From NCBI RefSeq assembly GCF_002211105.1, contig NZ_JPUA01000043.1:26168-90167 (forward strand): DNA of 64,000 nucleotides, written 5' to 3'. A program made the translations under genes and the position numbers. The DNA is from Halomonas campaniensis (GTDB lineage: Bacteria > Pseudomonadota > Gammaproteobacteria > Pseudomonadales > Halomonadaceae). Below the pieces are notes generated by a model, which worked only from the letters and a program-made list of their open reading frames with translations, did not search any database and was not told the origin of the DNA. Of the stretch, positions 43,768-52,145 are shown piece by piece (position 1 is the first letter of the stretch; every line of letters begins with the position of its first letter).

Positions 43768-44973
43768 ATGAATACTTCCGAAGCGCGCCAGCTTCCGTTA
43801 CAGGGCCTGAAAGTGCTGGAGCTCGGCCAACTGATTGCGGGGCCTTTCGCCACCAAACTGCTGGGCGAATTCGGCGCCGATGTCATTAAAATCGAGCCAC
43901 CGGGCACCGGTGACCCACTTCGCAAATGGCGAATGATTGAAGACGGCACCTCGCTGTGGTGGCACGTCCAAACCCGCAACAAGCGCTCGGTCGCGTTAGA
44001 TTTACGCAGCGAAGAGGGCCAAGACCTGGTGCGCAAGCTCGCCGCCGAAGCCGACGTGGTGGTGGAGAACTTCCGCCCCGGCACGTTAGACAACTGGGGA
44101 CTAGGCTGGGAAGCGCTCTCCCAACTCAATCCACGGCTGATCATGGTGCATATTTCAGGCTACGGGCAAACAGGGCCTTACCGCGACAAACCCGGTTTTG
44201 GCGTCATTGGCGAAGCCATGGGCGGGCTTCGTTACCTCACCGGCCAGCCGGGAGAGCCTTCGGTACGCGTGGGGGTGAGCATCGGCGACTCGCTTTCCGC
44301 GCTCTATGCCGTAATTGGCACGCTACTGGCGCTTCAGGAGCGCAACCGCAGCGGCCTGGGCCAAGAGATCGACGTCGCGCTGTATGAGTCGGTATTTGCC
44401 ATGATGGAGAGCCTGCTGCCAGAGTTCGATGCCAGCGGCCAGATTCGCGAACCCAGCGGCAGCGCCCTGCCCGGCATTACCCCCTCAAACGCCTACCGCT
44501 GCCAGGGCGGCGATTACGTGTTGATTGCCGGTAACGGCGACAGCATCTTCAAACGCTTAATGGGCGTGATTGGTCGCGATGACCTCGCCAACGACCCGGC
44601 ACTGGCCCACAACGATGGGCGCAGCCAGCAAGCCGAGATGATTGATACCGCCATTCAGTCCTGGACGGCAGAGCGCCCACGGGATGCCATTTTACAGGCG
44701 CTGGATGACGCACGTGTGCCTGCAGGCTACCCCTACACGGCGGAAGATATCGCCTTTGATCCCCACTATTTGGCGCGTGAGATGATTCAAACCTTCACTC
44801 GCCCCAACGGTAAACCGCTAAAAGTACCCGGCGTACTGCCCAAGCTTAGCGCTACCCCTGGGCGAATCGGCGACGGTGGACCCACGCTTGGCCAGCATAC
44901 CGACGACGTATTGGATGAACTGGGCATTGACCACGAAACCCGCGCCAAGCTTCGCCAAGCGGGCATTATTTAA
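43768..44973 (+). CDS. Class III CoA-transferase (CaiB/BaiF family)
   Basis: A 401-aa family III CoA-transferase that moves CoA between carboxylic acids. The N-terminal signature LKVLELGQLIAGPFATKLLG and ADVIKIEPPGTGDPLR is complete, followed by NKRSVALDLRSEEGQ, VVVENFRPGTLDNWGLGWEA and GYGQTGPYRDKPGFGVIGEA. The catalytic aspartate is expected in the LSALYAVIG or IDVALYES region. The gene is ten bases upstream of an HMG-CoA-lyase-like gene, so the pair probably activates a branched or hydroxy dicarboxylate with CoA and then cleaves it. The substrate could be citramalate, itaconate-derived or 3-hydroxy-3-methylglutarate. That choice is inference. Confidence 0.87.
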   Translation: MNTSEARQLPLQGLKVLELGQLIAGPFATKLLGEFGADVIKIEPPGTGDPLRKWRMIEDGTSLWWHVQTRNKRSVALDLRSEEGQDLVRKLAAEADVVVENFRPGTLDNWGLGWEALSQLNPRLIMVHISGYGQTGPYRDKPGFGVIGEAMGGLRYLTGQPGEPSVRVGVSIGDSLSALYAVIGTLLALQERNRSGLGQEIDVALYESVFAMMESLLPEFDASGQIREPSGSALPGITPSNAYRCQGGDYVLIAGNGDSIFKRLMGVIGRDDLANDPALAHNDGRSQQAEMIDTAIQSWTAERPRDAILQALDDARVPAGYPYTAEDIAFDPHYLAREMIQTFTRPNGKPLKVPGVLPKLSATPGRIGDGGPTLGQHTDDVLDELGIDHETRAKLRQAGII

Positions 44974-44983
44974 GGAACGCATC

Positions 44984-45928
44984 ATGAACCAGCCAATCCC
45001 ATGCCCCACTAAGATCGAGATCAACGAAGTCGCTCCCCGGGACGGCCTGCAGATTGAAGCGCGCTTTGTGCCTACGGAAGAGAAAATCCGCTGGATCGAT
45101 GCGCTCTCCACCACTGGTCTGCGGCGAATCGAAGCAACATCGTTTACATCGCCTAAAGCGATTCCCAACCTGCGTGATGCCGCCGACGTAGTCACCGGCA
45201 TTCAGCGTCGGGGAGGCATGGATATCACGGTGCTGGTACCCAACGTAAAAGGCACCGAGCGGGCACTTGCCTGCCAAGTGGATGAAATCAATCTGGTGAT
45301 GTCCGCCAGCAATAGTCACGGGCTGGCCAATCTACGCATGACGCCAGAACAATCCCTTGAACAGTTCGCGGCGATATTGGAAGTGACCCAGGGAAGCGGC
45401 GTGTTTATCAACGCCTCGCTATCGACGACCTTTGGTTGCCCCTTTGAAGGCGAGGTACCCGAAGTGCGAGTATTAGAGCTTGTTGAAAAGCTCGTGGCTC
45501 TTGGCATTCAGGGCGTCACGCTCTGCGATACCACCGGTATGGCCAACCCTGCCCAGGTCAAACGCCTATGCAAAGCAGCACTGGAGCGCTGGCCGGAAAC
45601 GCCGTTCACGCTGCACTTCCACAACACTCGCGGCATGGGCTTGGCTAATGCGCTGGCGGCGTGGGAAGCAGGTATTAGCCGCTTTGATGCCTCACTAGGT
45701 GGGCTGGGCGGCTGCCCCTTCGCTCCCGGCGCTAGCGGTAATGTATGCACCGAAGACCTGGTGCATATGTTTGAAGCCATGGGCGTCGATACCGGTGTCG
45801 ATCTGGACGCACTGCTTGAAGTCGCCGCCACTCTTCCCGACCTTATCGGCCACGATGTACCGGGGCAGGTGGTAAAAGCCGGGAAATCGACCCGGCGTTA
45901 TGCGATGCCGGCCCAGCGAACGACGTAA
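44984..45928 (+). CDS. Hydroxymethylglutaryl-CoA lyase family protein
   Basis: A 314-aa TIM-barrel lyase of the HMGL-like group, which splits 3-hydroxyacyl-CoA compounds into acetyl-CoA or pyruvate and a second product. The motif INEVAPRDGLQIEARFV at the start supplies the catalytic Arg and metal Asp. Others are ATSFTSPKAIPNLRDA, LCDTTGMANPAQVKRL, FTLHFHNTRGMGLANALAA with metal-binding His residues, and the active-site cysteine loop GGLGGCPFAPGASGN. The frame is open back to 44876, but the ATG at 44984 has AAGGA upstream and gives the standard N-terminus. It is co-transcribed with the CoA-transferase. Confidence 0.88.
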   Translation: MNQPIPCPTKIEINEVAPRDGLQIEARFVPTEEKIRWIDALSTTGLRRIEATSFTSPKAIPNLRDAADVVTGIQRRGGMDITVLVPNVKGTERALACQVDEINLVMSASNSHGLANLRMTPEQSLEQFAAILEVTQGSGVFINASLSTTFGCPFEGEVPEVRVLELVEKLVALGIQGVTLCDTTGMANPAQVKRLCKAALERWPETPFTLHFHNTRGMGLANALAAWEAGISRFDASLGGLGGCPFAPGASGNVCTEDLVHMFEAMGVDTGVDLDALLEVAATLPDLIGHDVPGQVVKAGKSTRRYAMPAQRTT

Positions 45929-46354
45929 CTTATATCTCGGTTTCTTCAAACTCACCCACATTTGCGCAGCCTCAGTTTTATTAACATCATTATTTACTGC
46001 ACAAGGCCATCCTGATATATTGAATGACAATCAGTTCAATTTAGATGAATTGAGTTTGTTGAAACTGGCAAGCAGTTAAGCCAGCTTCTTTCTATCGGTT
46101 TAATTAGGACGATTATACCGCCATGGAACAAGCCAAGCTGGGCGATACGAAGGCCCTCGCCGAATAGTTAGTGGCCTCCACCACCGTTAGTTGACGGCAT
46201 AACCATCGCTCGCGTAGGCGACCGCAACTTCTGTGGTGCCAGTATCGTCACAGGCCTCAATTGGCCCCACCATTGAAGGCGCCGCTGCAGCTATTCACGG
46301 TAGTAAAACCTCCTGTCGACGAGCACGCCCCCATCACTATACCGAAACCCTAAT
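45929..46354. other. 426-base region without an intact gene
   Basis: The first part is AT-rich and probably contains the 3' region of the lyase operon. Between about 46120 and 46280 codon-like composition returns: a 14-codon frame starts at the ATG at 46123 and stops at 46167, and a second, shifted frame covers 46172-46276. This looks like a decayed gene, but I cannot name it with confidence. Confidence 0.45.
46172..46276 (+). pseudogene. Possible gene remnant, weakly trypsin-like
   Basis: An open stretch of 34 codons between stops, with no start codon, reads LVDGITIARVGDRNFCGASI in its middle. FCGASIV resembles the FCGGSLI-type segment near the start of trypsin-like serine proteases. The match is short and could be chance. 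Stops on both sides make it non-functional if it is real. Confidence 0.2.
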
Positions 46355-46882
46355 ATGAAGAAAGCCGCCCTCTCCGCGCTTTTTATCGTCTCGCTACTTG
46401 CTCTGGCTCTTGGCTTGAGCCTGAACAAAACGATCAATGCCCCTGCCTCGTTTTCCTTTGTCAGCCCAGAAGGCGCTTACATAATCGAGTCCGTAACGGT
46501 TACGGGCCTGCTCAACCCTTTCGGGGGGCTGTCGTACCTGCGTATCATCGACCGTCAAGATCCGTCGAAGGTGTTTCGCACCCCGCTTTATGCCGCTGGA
46601 TCTCTGGATCTCTGGCGAGGTGCCACAGAGAGTAGCGAGTACCTGAGCGTAATGTGGGTAAGATTCGACAAGCACGAGCAGCGCTTCACCCTGGGTACCC
46701 CCGAATGGAATTCGAGCTGGCGCAACATCTTTATCAGCAACACACCTTATGAGGCAGGGGGGAATGGCACGCCTTGCATGGAGCGGCTATCTCCAGAGGA
46801 GCGCGCCTTAGGATTCGGGGGGGAATGGCTGAGCCATCTAAAAGCGTTCACGATGGTGACACCGTGTTCAGGCAGCGAGTAG
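46355..46882 (+). CDS. Hypothetical membrane-anchored or exported protein
   Basis: A 175-aa protein with an N-terminal hydrophobic helix (MKKAALSALFIVSLLALALG) that can act as a signal or anchor. The rest is soluble, mixed alpha/beta in character, with two cysteines late (GTPCMERL, VTPCSGSE) that might form a disulfide outside the cytoplasm. Blocks such as GAYIIESVTVTGLLNPFGGL and YLRIIDRQDPSKVFRTPLYA match no family I recognise. There is no clear ribosome site before the ATG. It stands alone between a decayed region and the convergent aldehyde dehydrogenase gene. Confidence 0.6.
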   Translation: MKKAALSALFIVSLLALALGLSLNKTINAPASFSFVSPEGAYIIESVTVTGLLNPFGGLSYLRIIDRQDPSKVFRTPLYAAGSLDLWRGATESSEYLSVMWVRFDKHEQRFTLGTPEWNSSWRNIFISNTPYEAGGNGTPCMERLSPEERALGFGGEWLSHLKAFTMVTPCSGSE

Positions 46883-46941
46883 GCAACTGGAAGCCATCAC
46901 CCACAACATTGGGGCAGGTGGTAAAAGCACATGCCTAAACG

Positions 46942-48417
46942 TCAATCCGCAGGCCCAATCACGTGCTTCACTTCAAGATACGCACTTAACCCCCAGGGGC
47001 CTAATTCCCGGCCAATGCCACTGCGCTTGAAGCCACCCCAGGCGGTTTCAGGTAGTACTAGCTGCTCGCTGTTGTACCAGATGCTACCGGCTTTAAGCTG
47101 ACGGCCAATGCGCTTTGCCCGCTCGGGATCGCCGCTAATCACCGTGGCTGCCAGACCAAAGACGCTGTCGTTGGCAAGCTGGATGGCTTCGGCTTCACTT
47201 GCCACGCTGCGGCCGCAGAGCACTGGGCCGAAAATCTCCTCCTGCCACAAGCGGCTCTCTAGCGGCACATCGCGGTAAAGCGTTGGGGCCAGGAAGTAGC
47301 CTTGAGCGGGCAACGTGCGGTGTTGGCCGTCGCGCACGACCGTCAACCCTTCGTGTTCGGCCAGATCCAGATAGCGCTGCACGGCGTCGCGCTGCTTGGC
47401 GCTGGTCAAGGGCCCCAGATCGGTACCTTCAGCAAGCGGGTCGCCCAGCGTCAGCGCATCCATACGTTCAGCAAGCGCGGCATAAAGGGCTTCGGCCACA
47501 TTTTCGTGCACCAGTAAACGCGAGGTCGCCGAACAGATTTGCCCTGCATTGAAGTAGATACCAGCCATTACCCAGTCGGCGGCCTGTTCCGGGTCGGCGT
47601 CTTCCATCACCAGGATCGGAGACTTTCCACCCAACTCCAGGGAGACGCTGGCGGTACGGGTACTTGCCGCTTGCATCACCGCTTCACCGACGCGGTTACT
47701 GCCGGTAAAGGAAATTTTATCCACATCTGGATGGTTGGTCAGCGGTGCACCGATGCCCTCACCGTCGCCGTTTAAAAGGTTGAGCACCCCAGCAGGTAGG
47801 CCAATCTCCAGGGCTATTTCTGCCAGCACCCGCTCGGGGAGCGGAGTGACTTCGGACGGTTTGAGCACCGCGGCACAACCGGCCGCCAAGGCGGGCGCCA
47901 GCTTCCAGGCGCTGGTCACCAACGGGAAATTCCACGGCGCAATCAGCCCCACGACGCCCACGGGGTCGTGATAAGTGCGCGCCTCAACGCCCTCCATTTC
48001 CACGCTGACCAACTCGCCCTGGCGGGCATCCAGTGCCTTGGCCTGCCCGGCGTAGTAGCGATAGCAGGCAATCGCATCGTCTAGATCGATCTCCGCTTCT
48101 GCGAGCGGCTTGCCGTTGTTGGTAGCTGAAAGCTTGATAATCGAGTCTCGGCGCGTTGTCAGTGCATCGGCTAATCCTTCAAGGTATTTTGCCCGTGCAG
48201 CTCCGCCCAGCGCCTGCCAGGCGGGCTGCGCCTGCTTGGCGGCTTTGACGGCAGCATCGACATCCGCCGCATCTCCGGCGGTTACCTGGGCAATCCGCAC
48301 TTCGCGGTAAGGATTCATCACATCGAGCAGGCGGGTGCCCGCCGAGGGCACCCACTGATTGTTGATGAATTGGTGGTCAACAACCGAAGGGTAATCGGTC
48401 TGGGAGGTCATGGGCAT
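46942..48417 (-). CDS. Aldehyde dehydrogenase, probable 4-guanidinobutyraldehyde dehydrogenase (KauB-like)
   Basis: A 491-aa NAD(P)-dependent aldehyde dehydrogenase of the betaine-aldehyde type. Motifs include GLIAPWNFPLVTSAWKLAPA, ISFTGSNRVGEAVM, the catalytic Glu in SLELGGKSPILV, the catalytic Cys in NAGQICSATSRL, and EEIFGPVLCGR. The ATG at 48417 has AAGGAG eight bases before it; the frame open to 48603 runs into the upstream gene and is not used. Last gene of the guanidino-acid operon, it would oxidise 4-guanidinobutyraldehyde, the product of the decarboxylase at 50462, to 4-guanidinobutyrate. Specificity is inferred from the operon. Confidence 0.85.
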   Translation of the reverse strand: MPMTSQTDYPSVVDHQFINNQWVPSAGTRLLDVMNPYREVRIAQVTAGDAADVDAAVKAAKQAQPAWQALGGAARAKYLEGLADALTTRRDSIIKLSATNNGKPLAEAEIDLDDAIACYRYYAGQAKALDARQGELVSVEMEGVEARTYHDPVGVVGLIAPWNFPLVTSAWKLAPALAAGCAAVLKPSEVTPLPERVLAEIALEIGLPAGVLNLLNGDGEGIGAPLTNHPDVDKISFTGSNRVGEAVMQAASTRTASVSLELGGKSPILVMEDADPEQAADWVMAGIYFNAGQICSATSRLLVHENVAEALYAALAERMDALTLGDPLAEGTDLGPLTSAKQRDAVQRYLDLAEHEGLTVVRDGQHRTLPAQGYFLAPTLYRDVPLESRLWQEEIFGPVLCGRSVASEAEAIQLANDSVFGLAATVISGDPERAKRIGRQLKAGSIWYNSEQLVLPETAWGGFKRSGIGRELGPWGLSAYLEVKHVIGPAD

Positions 48418-48430
48418 TGTCGAGGCTCCT

Positions 48431-49165
48431 TTAGAGGTCGTGTTGGCGAAGCCAATCATCGATGAGCGTTGTAAGATGCTGGCCGCTAAAGCTGGGAAAA
48501 TGGCCGCCGTGGACGGTGCGAACGGGCAGCTTGCGCAGCCGCCGCATGCTGGCAGCGTAGTCGCTAAGATCGCTGTGCCAGAGGTCTTCAATGAGCGGGC
48601 CATCGTAAATCAGATCGCCCGAGATCAACGTCTGGGTGGCCGCCTCCCAAAGTGCGATACCGCCGGGGGAGTGGCCCGGGGTATGGATCACTTCCCATTG
48701 GCGGTTCCCTAAGTCCAGTATTTCGCCATCCGCCAGCGGGCACACCTGCTGCGGTGCCGTGATGCGGTAGCGGCTGTGTGAATAAGGCTTGGCAGGGAGC
48801 GCCTCAAACATGACATCGCTGAGAAACTGGTTGGCCAGGGTGCGCCTGTTGTCGGGTGAGGCCAGGATGTCCGCCTCAGCGGCATGCACATGGCAACAGC
48901 CAAACTCGTGGGCGGCGCCGATATGGTCAAAGTGCGTGTGGCTGGCTACCGCCAGCAGGTCACGCTCGGCAAGCTGCGCCACGTGCTGGCGTAGCGACAC
49001 CGCGCCCAGGCCAAAGTCCACGACCATGCCCCGTTTGCTGCCCTGGACATGCCAGATATTGCAGCGATAAAACGGCTTGATCCACGGCTCGTCGATCAGG
49101 GTGATACCGTCCGCCTTGGCGGCAGTACGGTACCACTGCTGGGCATTGATGCGCTCAAGGCTCAT
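48431..49165 (-). CDS. MBL-fold metallo-hydrolase in guanidino-acid operon
   Basis: A 244-aa metallo-beta-lactamase-fold hydrolase. The metal motif HxHxDH is intact in ASHTHFDHIGAAHEF near residue 78, followed by HTPGHSPGGIALWE near 158 and a late VHGGHFPSFSG histidine. No signal peptide is visible, so it is probably cytoplasmic. Its start overlaps the NCS1 permease stop by four bases, and it precedes the aldehyde dehydrogenase by 13 bases. Such a protein is not part of the described arginine transaminase pathway. It may hydrolyse a lactam, thioester or cyclic guanidino by-product; its function is unknown. Confidence 0.82.
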   Translation of the reverse strand: MSLERINAQQWYRTAAKADGITLIDEPWIKPFYRCNIWHVQGSKRGMVVDFGLGAVSLRQHVAQLAERDLLAVASHTHFDHIGAAHEFGCCHVHAAEADILASPDNRRTLANQFLSDVMFEALPAKPYSHSRYRITAPQQVCPLADGEILDLGNRQWEVIHTPGHSPGGIALWEAATQTLISGDLIYDGPLIEDLWHSDLSDYAASMRRLRKLPVRTVHGGHFPSFSGQHLTTLIDDWLRQHDL

Positions 49166-50472
49166 GCGGGCACCCGCTTGGCGACCGCAACCTTGCTGAC
49201 CACGAAATAGAGCGCGCCGGTGATCACGAAAACCGGCAGCGACGCGCCAAAATCAAGCGGCGCGACCCAGTTCCAGTAGTAAGCCAGTAACGCCCCGACC
49301 GCATAGCTGCCCAGCGCCAGCCAGTTGAAGGCGGGAAGGCTATGCTCAGCTTGGATCAGCTGTGCCGAGGTATAGCGCTGGCGACCCAGCAGGTAGTAAT
49401 CCACGATCATCAGCGAAAAGGCCGGAATAAAGACGCTACCGATAATCAACAGGAAGGTCTGGAACTGATCGAGAATGCCGGGGATCAGCGCGCCTACCAC
49501 TGACACCACGCCAATGATCAACGCCGGTTTCCAGAACGGCACCTTGGGACGCACGCTCATGAATGAAAGCGTCGCGCTGTAGACGCACATCACGTTGGTG
49601 GTCAGTACTGAAAAGAAAATCACCAGGGCGGCGGGCATGCCGAAACCGAAGCCGCTGAGCAGGGTCGTCGGGTCGTAGGTGGGCTCCATACCCACGCTGA
49701 TCGACAGCGCTGATACCGTGGCACCTAAGCCCATCGCCACCAGCGTTGCCACCACGTAGCCGCCCCAGGTGCCCACAACGGCAGCTTTTAGCGAGCGGCA
49801 GTGGCGGTTGTAGTCCGCCGCCAATGGAATCCAGGAGAAAGCCGTCGCGACCACGATATCGAACACCACGCCGCCGCCCAACACGCCTTCGGGCTCCAAC
49901 TGGGTGATGCTCGGCAGATCATAATGGCGATTGAGCGCGAACAGCACCACCGCCGAGAGCCCCAGCATCAGTAGTGCCGCTATTTTCTCGACTTTCTCGA
50001 TTCCCAGGTGACCACGCAGGGCAATCAGCACGACTAGTGATTCACAGATGACTGTGAAGAGCGCGACATTGGAGTAACCGGTCAGGCTTTCCACGGCGTA
50101 GTCCAGACTCATGCCGGCGAGCAGCGCCTGGATCCAGCTCCAGGCAATCAGCGCCAATAGATTCACCCAGGCGGGGAGATTAGCGCCTTTTCTGCCGAAG
50201 GTGCCTCGCGCCAGCACCATGGTGGTCATGCCGGTTTGCTGACCCATCACCCCGATCAATACCAGCGGGATAATCCCTACCGCCGAACCGATTAATATCA
50301 GCAGCATCGCATGCTGAAAGGTCAGGTCGGGGACTAAAAACATGCCGGTTAGAATCGTGGTCACTACCACGTTGGCGCCTAGCCACAGAGCAAAGGTTCC
50401 CGGCAGCCCAAGGCTGTGTTCAACGTCGTCGGCAGATAGGGTGTCCTGGCCGAGCACATGATTATTCTTCAT
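49162..50472 (-). CDS. NCS1-family permease (CodB/cytosine permease-like)
   Basis: A 436-aa membrane transporter with about 12 hydrophobic segments. NCS1/CodB features are LGLPGTFALWLGANVVVTTI near residue 25, GQQTGMTTMVLARGTFGRKG near 77, AWVNLLALIAWSWIQALLAG and the VVATAFSWIPLAADYNRHCR block near 210. NCS1 members carry nucleobases, hydantoins and related nitrogen compounds with protons or sodium. Its first 11 bases overlap the end of the decarboxylase gene and its end overlaps the MBL gene. In this operon it may import a guanidino compound such as guanidinobutyrate; that is inference, and family substrates are otherwise planar heterocycles. Confidence 0.83.
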   Translation of the reverse strand: MKNNHVLGQDTLSADDVEHSLGLPGTFALWLGANVVVTTILTGMFLVPDLTFQHAMLLILIGSAVGIIPLVLIGVMGQQTGMTTMVLARGTFGRKGANLPAWVNLLALIAWSWIQALLAGMSLDYAVESLTGYSNVALFTVICESLVVLIALRGHLGIEKVEKIAALLMLGLSAVVLFALNRHYDLPSITQLEPEGVLGGGVVFDIVVATAFSWIPLAADYNRHCRSLKAAVVGTWGGYVVATLVAMGLGATVSALSISVGMEPTYDPTTLLSGFGFGMPAALVIFFSVLTTNVMCVYSATLSFMSVRPKVPFWKPALIIGVVSVVGALIPGILDQFQTFLLIIGSVFIPAFSLMIVDYYLLGRQRYTSAQLIQAEHSLPAFNWLALGSYAVGALLAYYWNWVAPLDFGASLPVFVITGALYFVVSKVAVAKRVPA

Positions 50473-52135
50473 TGTTATCTCCTGGTGACATCAGGTTTTT
50501 CTGCCAGGCAGCGGCGTCAATTTCGATCAGTAGAGGCCCGGTCGCTTCACGGTTGGCGAGTGCTCTGGCAAGTTCGGCGGGGCTCTCTACCAGAACGCCG
50601 GGACAACCAAAGCCCTCGGCCAGGGTGAGGAAGTTGGGCGCCTGAATATCCACGCCCAAACGCGCCACACCGTTGGCATCCATATAGCGACGGATCTCTT
50701 CGTAACCGGCGTTGTGCCACAGCACAATCACCACCGGCAGGCGCTCTTCTACGGCGGTGGCGATTTCCGAGAGCGTAAACATCACCCCGCCATCTCCCAC
50801 CAGTGCCACCACCGGCAGATCCGCTCGCGCAAGCTGTGCGCCCAGCGCTGCCGGTAGTCCATAGCCCAAGGTGCCGTAACCGGTTGAGGCATTGAAGTAG
50901 CGCCTGGGCGCGGGCTGGCTGACCAGGTGGTTACCGGCGTACACCGGCGCGGTGGAATCGCCCACCAGAATGGCCTCGGGAAGATGCTCGGCAAGCATTG
51001 CATACAACGGCACAAAGTCACTGAAAGCCGGGTCGTTGGGTAGATTCAGCGCGCTCAATACAGCAGCGGTTCGCACCTTGCCGTCGCGCTGCAATGGCTC
51101 GGAGAAATGACCCAGCAGAAGCTCAAGGCTAAGCCCGGCATCGCCGACTAGCCCCAACGTTACGCGCTGGTTGCGCACCAGTTGCTCTGGGTCGAGGTCA
51201 ATACGAATCAGCGTGCCGTTGAGGTGAAAGCCGCCATCAAACACCACGTCGTAATCGGTCTCCCCAAGTTCGGTGCCCACCGCCATAATCACATCGGCGT
51301 TGGCCGCCAGTTCGCGCACCGCGGGCAACGCTGCATTGGCACCCAAATCCAGCGGGTGGTCACGTCCCAGCAGGCCTTTGGCGTTGATCGTGGTCACCGT
51401 AGGCGCATCGAGCTTTTCTACCAATGCTCGTGCCACCTCTGGTGACGCCACGCAACCACCACCCAGCAGCACCAAAGGCTGCTTCGCCGCCTTCAGCAGG
51501 CGAGCGGCTTCGGCAAGCCCTTCCGGATCAGGCGCGGCGCGGTAAAGCCTCGGCGCCGGCCAACTCACCGGCACGTTCACCGGCGCATTGAACAGATCGA
51601 TGGGGATTTCGATATGCACCGGGCCCGGCCGCGCGCCGTTGAACACGGCAAAAGCCCGGGCCAGCACCTCAGGTAGCGTATTGGCGTCCAACAGCGTGTG
51701 GCTGAACCTCGCCACGCCGCTGATCATCTGCTGCTGGCTAGGCAGTTCATGCAAACGCCCCTGCCCTAAGCCCAAGGTATCGCGGCGGTTAACGCTGGAG
51801 ATCACCAGCATAGGGATCGAATCCGCCAGGGCCTGGCCCATGGCGGTCGCCATATTGGTCATCCCAGGCCCGGTGATAATCAGGCACACCCCCGGCTGTC
51901 CGCTGGCGCGGGCATAGCCATCGGCCATAAACCCCGCGCCCTGCTCATGACGTGGCGTGACATGCTGCACATCGCTGCCTTCCAGACCGCGATAAAGCTC
52001 CACCGTATGCACACCCGGGATGCCGAACAGGGCGCGCACGCCGTAAGTCTCATGTAGCAGCCGGATCAGCAGTTCGGCACAGGTCATGGTCGCTTGACTG
52101 GTCGTTGCATCAGTATTCGTTGCATCAGCGTTCAT
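50462..52135 (-). CDS. aruI: ThDP-dependent 2-ketoarginine (5-guanidino-2-oxopentanoate) decarboxylase
   Basis: A 557-aa thiamine-diphosphate enzyme of the acetolactate synthase family. The N-terminal GVRALFGIPGVHTVELYRGL, followed by VTPRHEQGAGFMADGYAR with the catalytic Glu, matches Pseudomonas AruI closely. The cofactor motif starts at LVGDGGVMFTLSEIATAVEE and ends in LWHNAGYEEIRRYM. I use the ATG at 52135; the frame open to 52177 overlaps the preceding gene. AruI decarboxylates 2-ketoarginine, made from arginine by the transaminase AruH, to 4-guanidinobutyraldehyde. The flanking aldehyde dehydrogenase and guanidinobutyrase genes supply the next two steps, so the assignment is well supported. 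No aruH is in the window. Confidence 0.88.
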   Translation of the reverse strand: MNADATNTDATTSQATMTCAELLIRLLHETYGVRALFGIPGVHTVELYRGLEGSDVQHVTPRHEQGAGFMADGYARASGQPGVCLIITGPGMTNMATAMGQALADSIPMLVISSVNRRDTLGLGQGRLHELPSQQQMISGVARFSHTLLDANTLPEVLARAFAVFNGARPGPVHIEIPIDLFNAPVNVPVSWPAPRLYRAAPDPEGLAEAARLLKAAKQPLVLLGGGCVASPEVARALVEKLDAPTVTTINAKGLLGRDHPLDLGANAALPAVRELAANADVIMAVGTELGETDYDVVFDGGFHLNGTLIRIDLDPEQLVRNQRVTLGLVGDAGLSLELLLGHFSEPLQRDGKVRTAAVLSALNLPNDPAFSDFVPLYAMLAEHLPEAILVGDSTAPVYAGNHLVSQPAPRRYFNASTGYGTLGYGLPAALGAQLARADLPVVALVGDGGVMFTLSEIATAVEERLPVVIVLWHNAGYEEIRRYMDANGVARLGVDIQAPNFLTLAEGFGCPGVLVESPAELARALANREATGPLLIEIDAAAWQKNLMSPGDNNEE

Positions 52136-52145
52136 TGCAGGCCCC

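Noticed and set aside
47199..47552. Open frame opposite the aldehyde dehydrogenase gene
   Set aside because: The minus-strand gene shows complete catalytic motifs; the other frame has arginine- and alanine-rich composition typical of a shadow.
48418..48603. 62-residue N-terminal extension of the aldehyde dehydrogenase
   Set aside because: It would overlap most of the MBL stop region in another frame; a good ribosome site precedes the ATG at 48417, and the family has no such extension.
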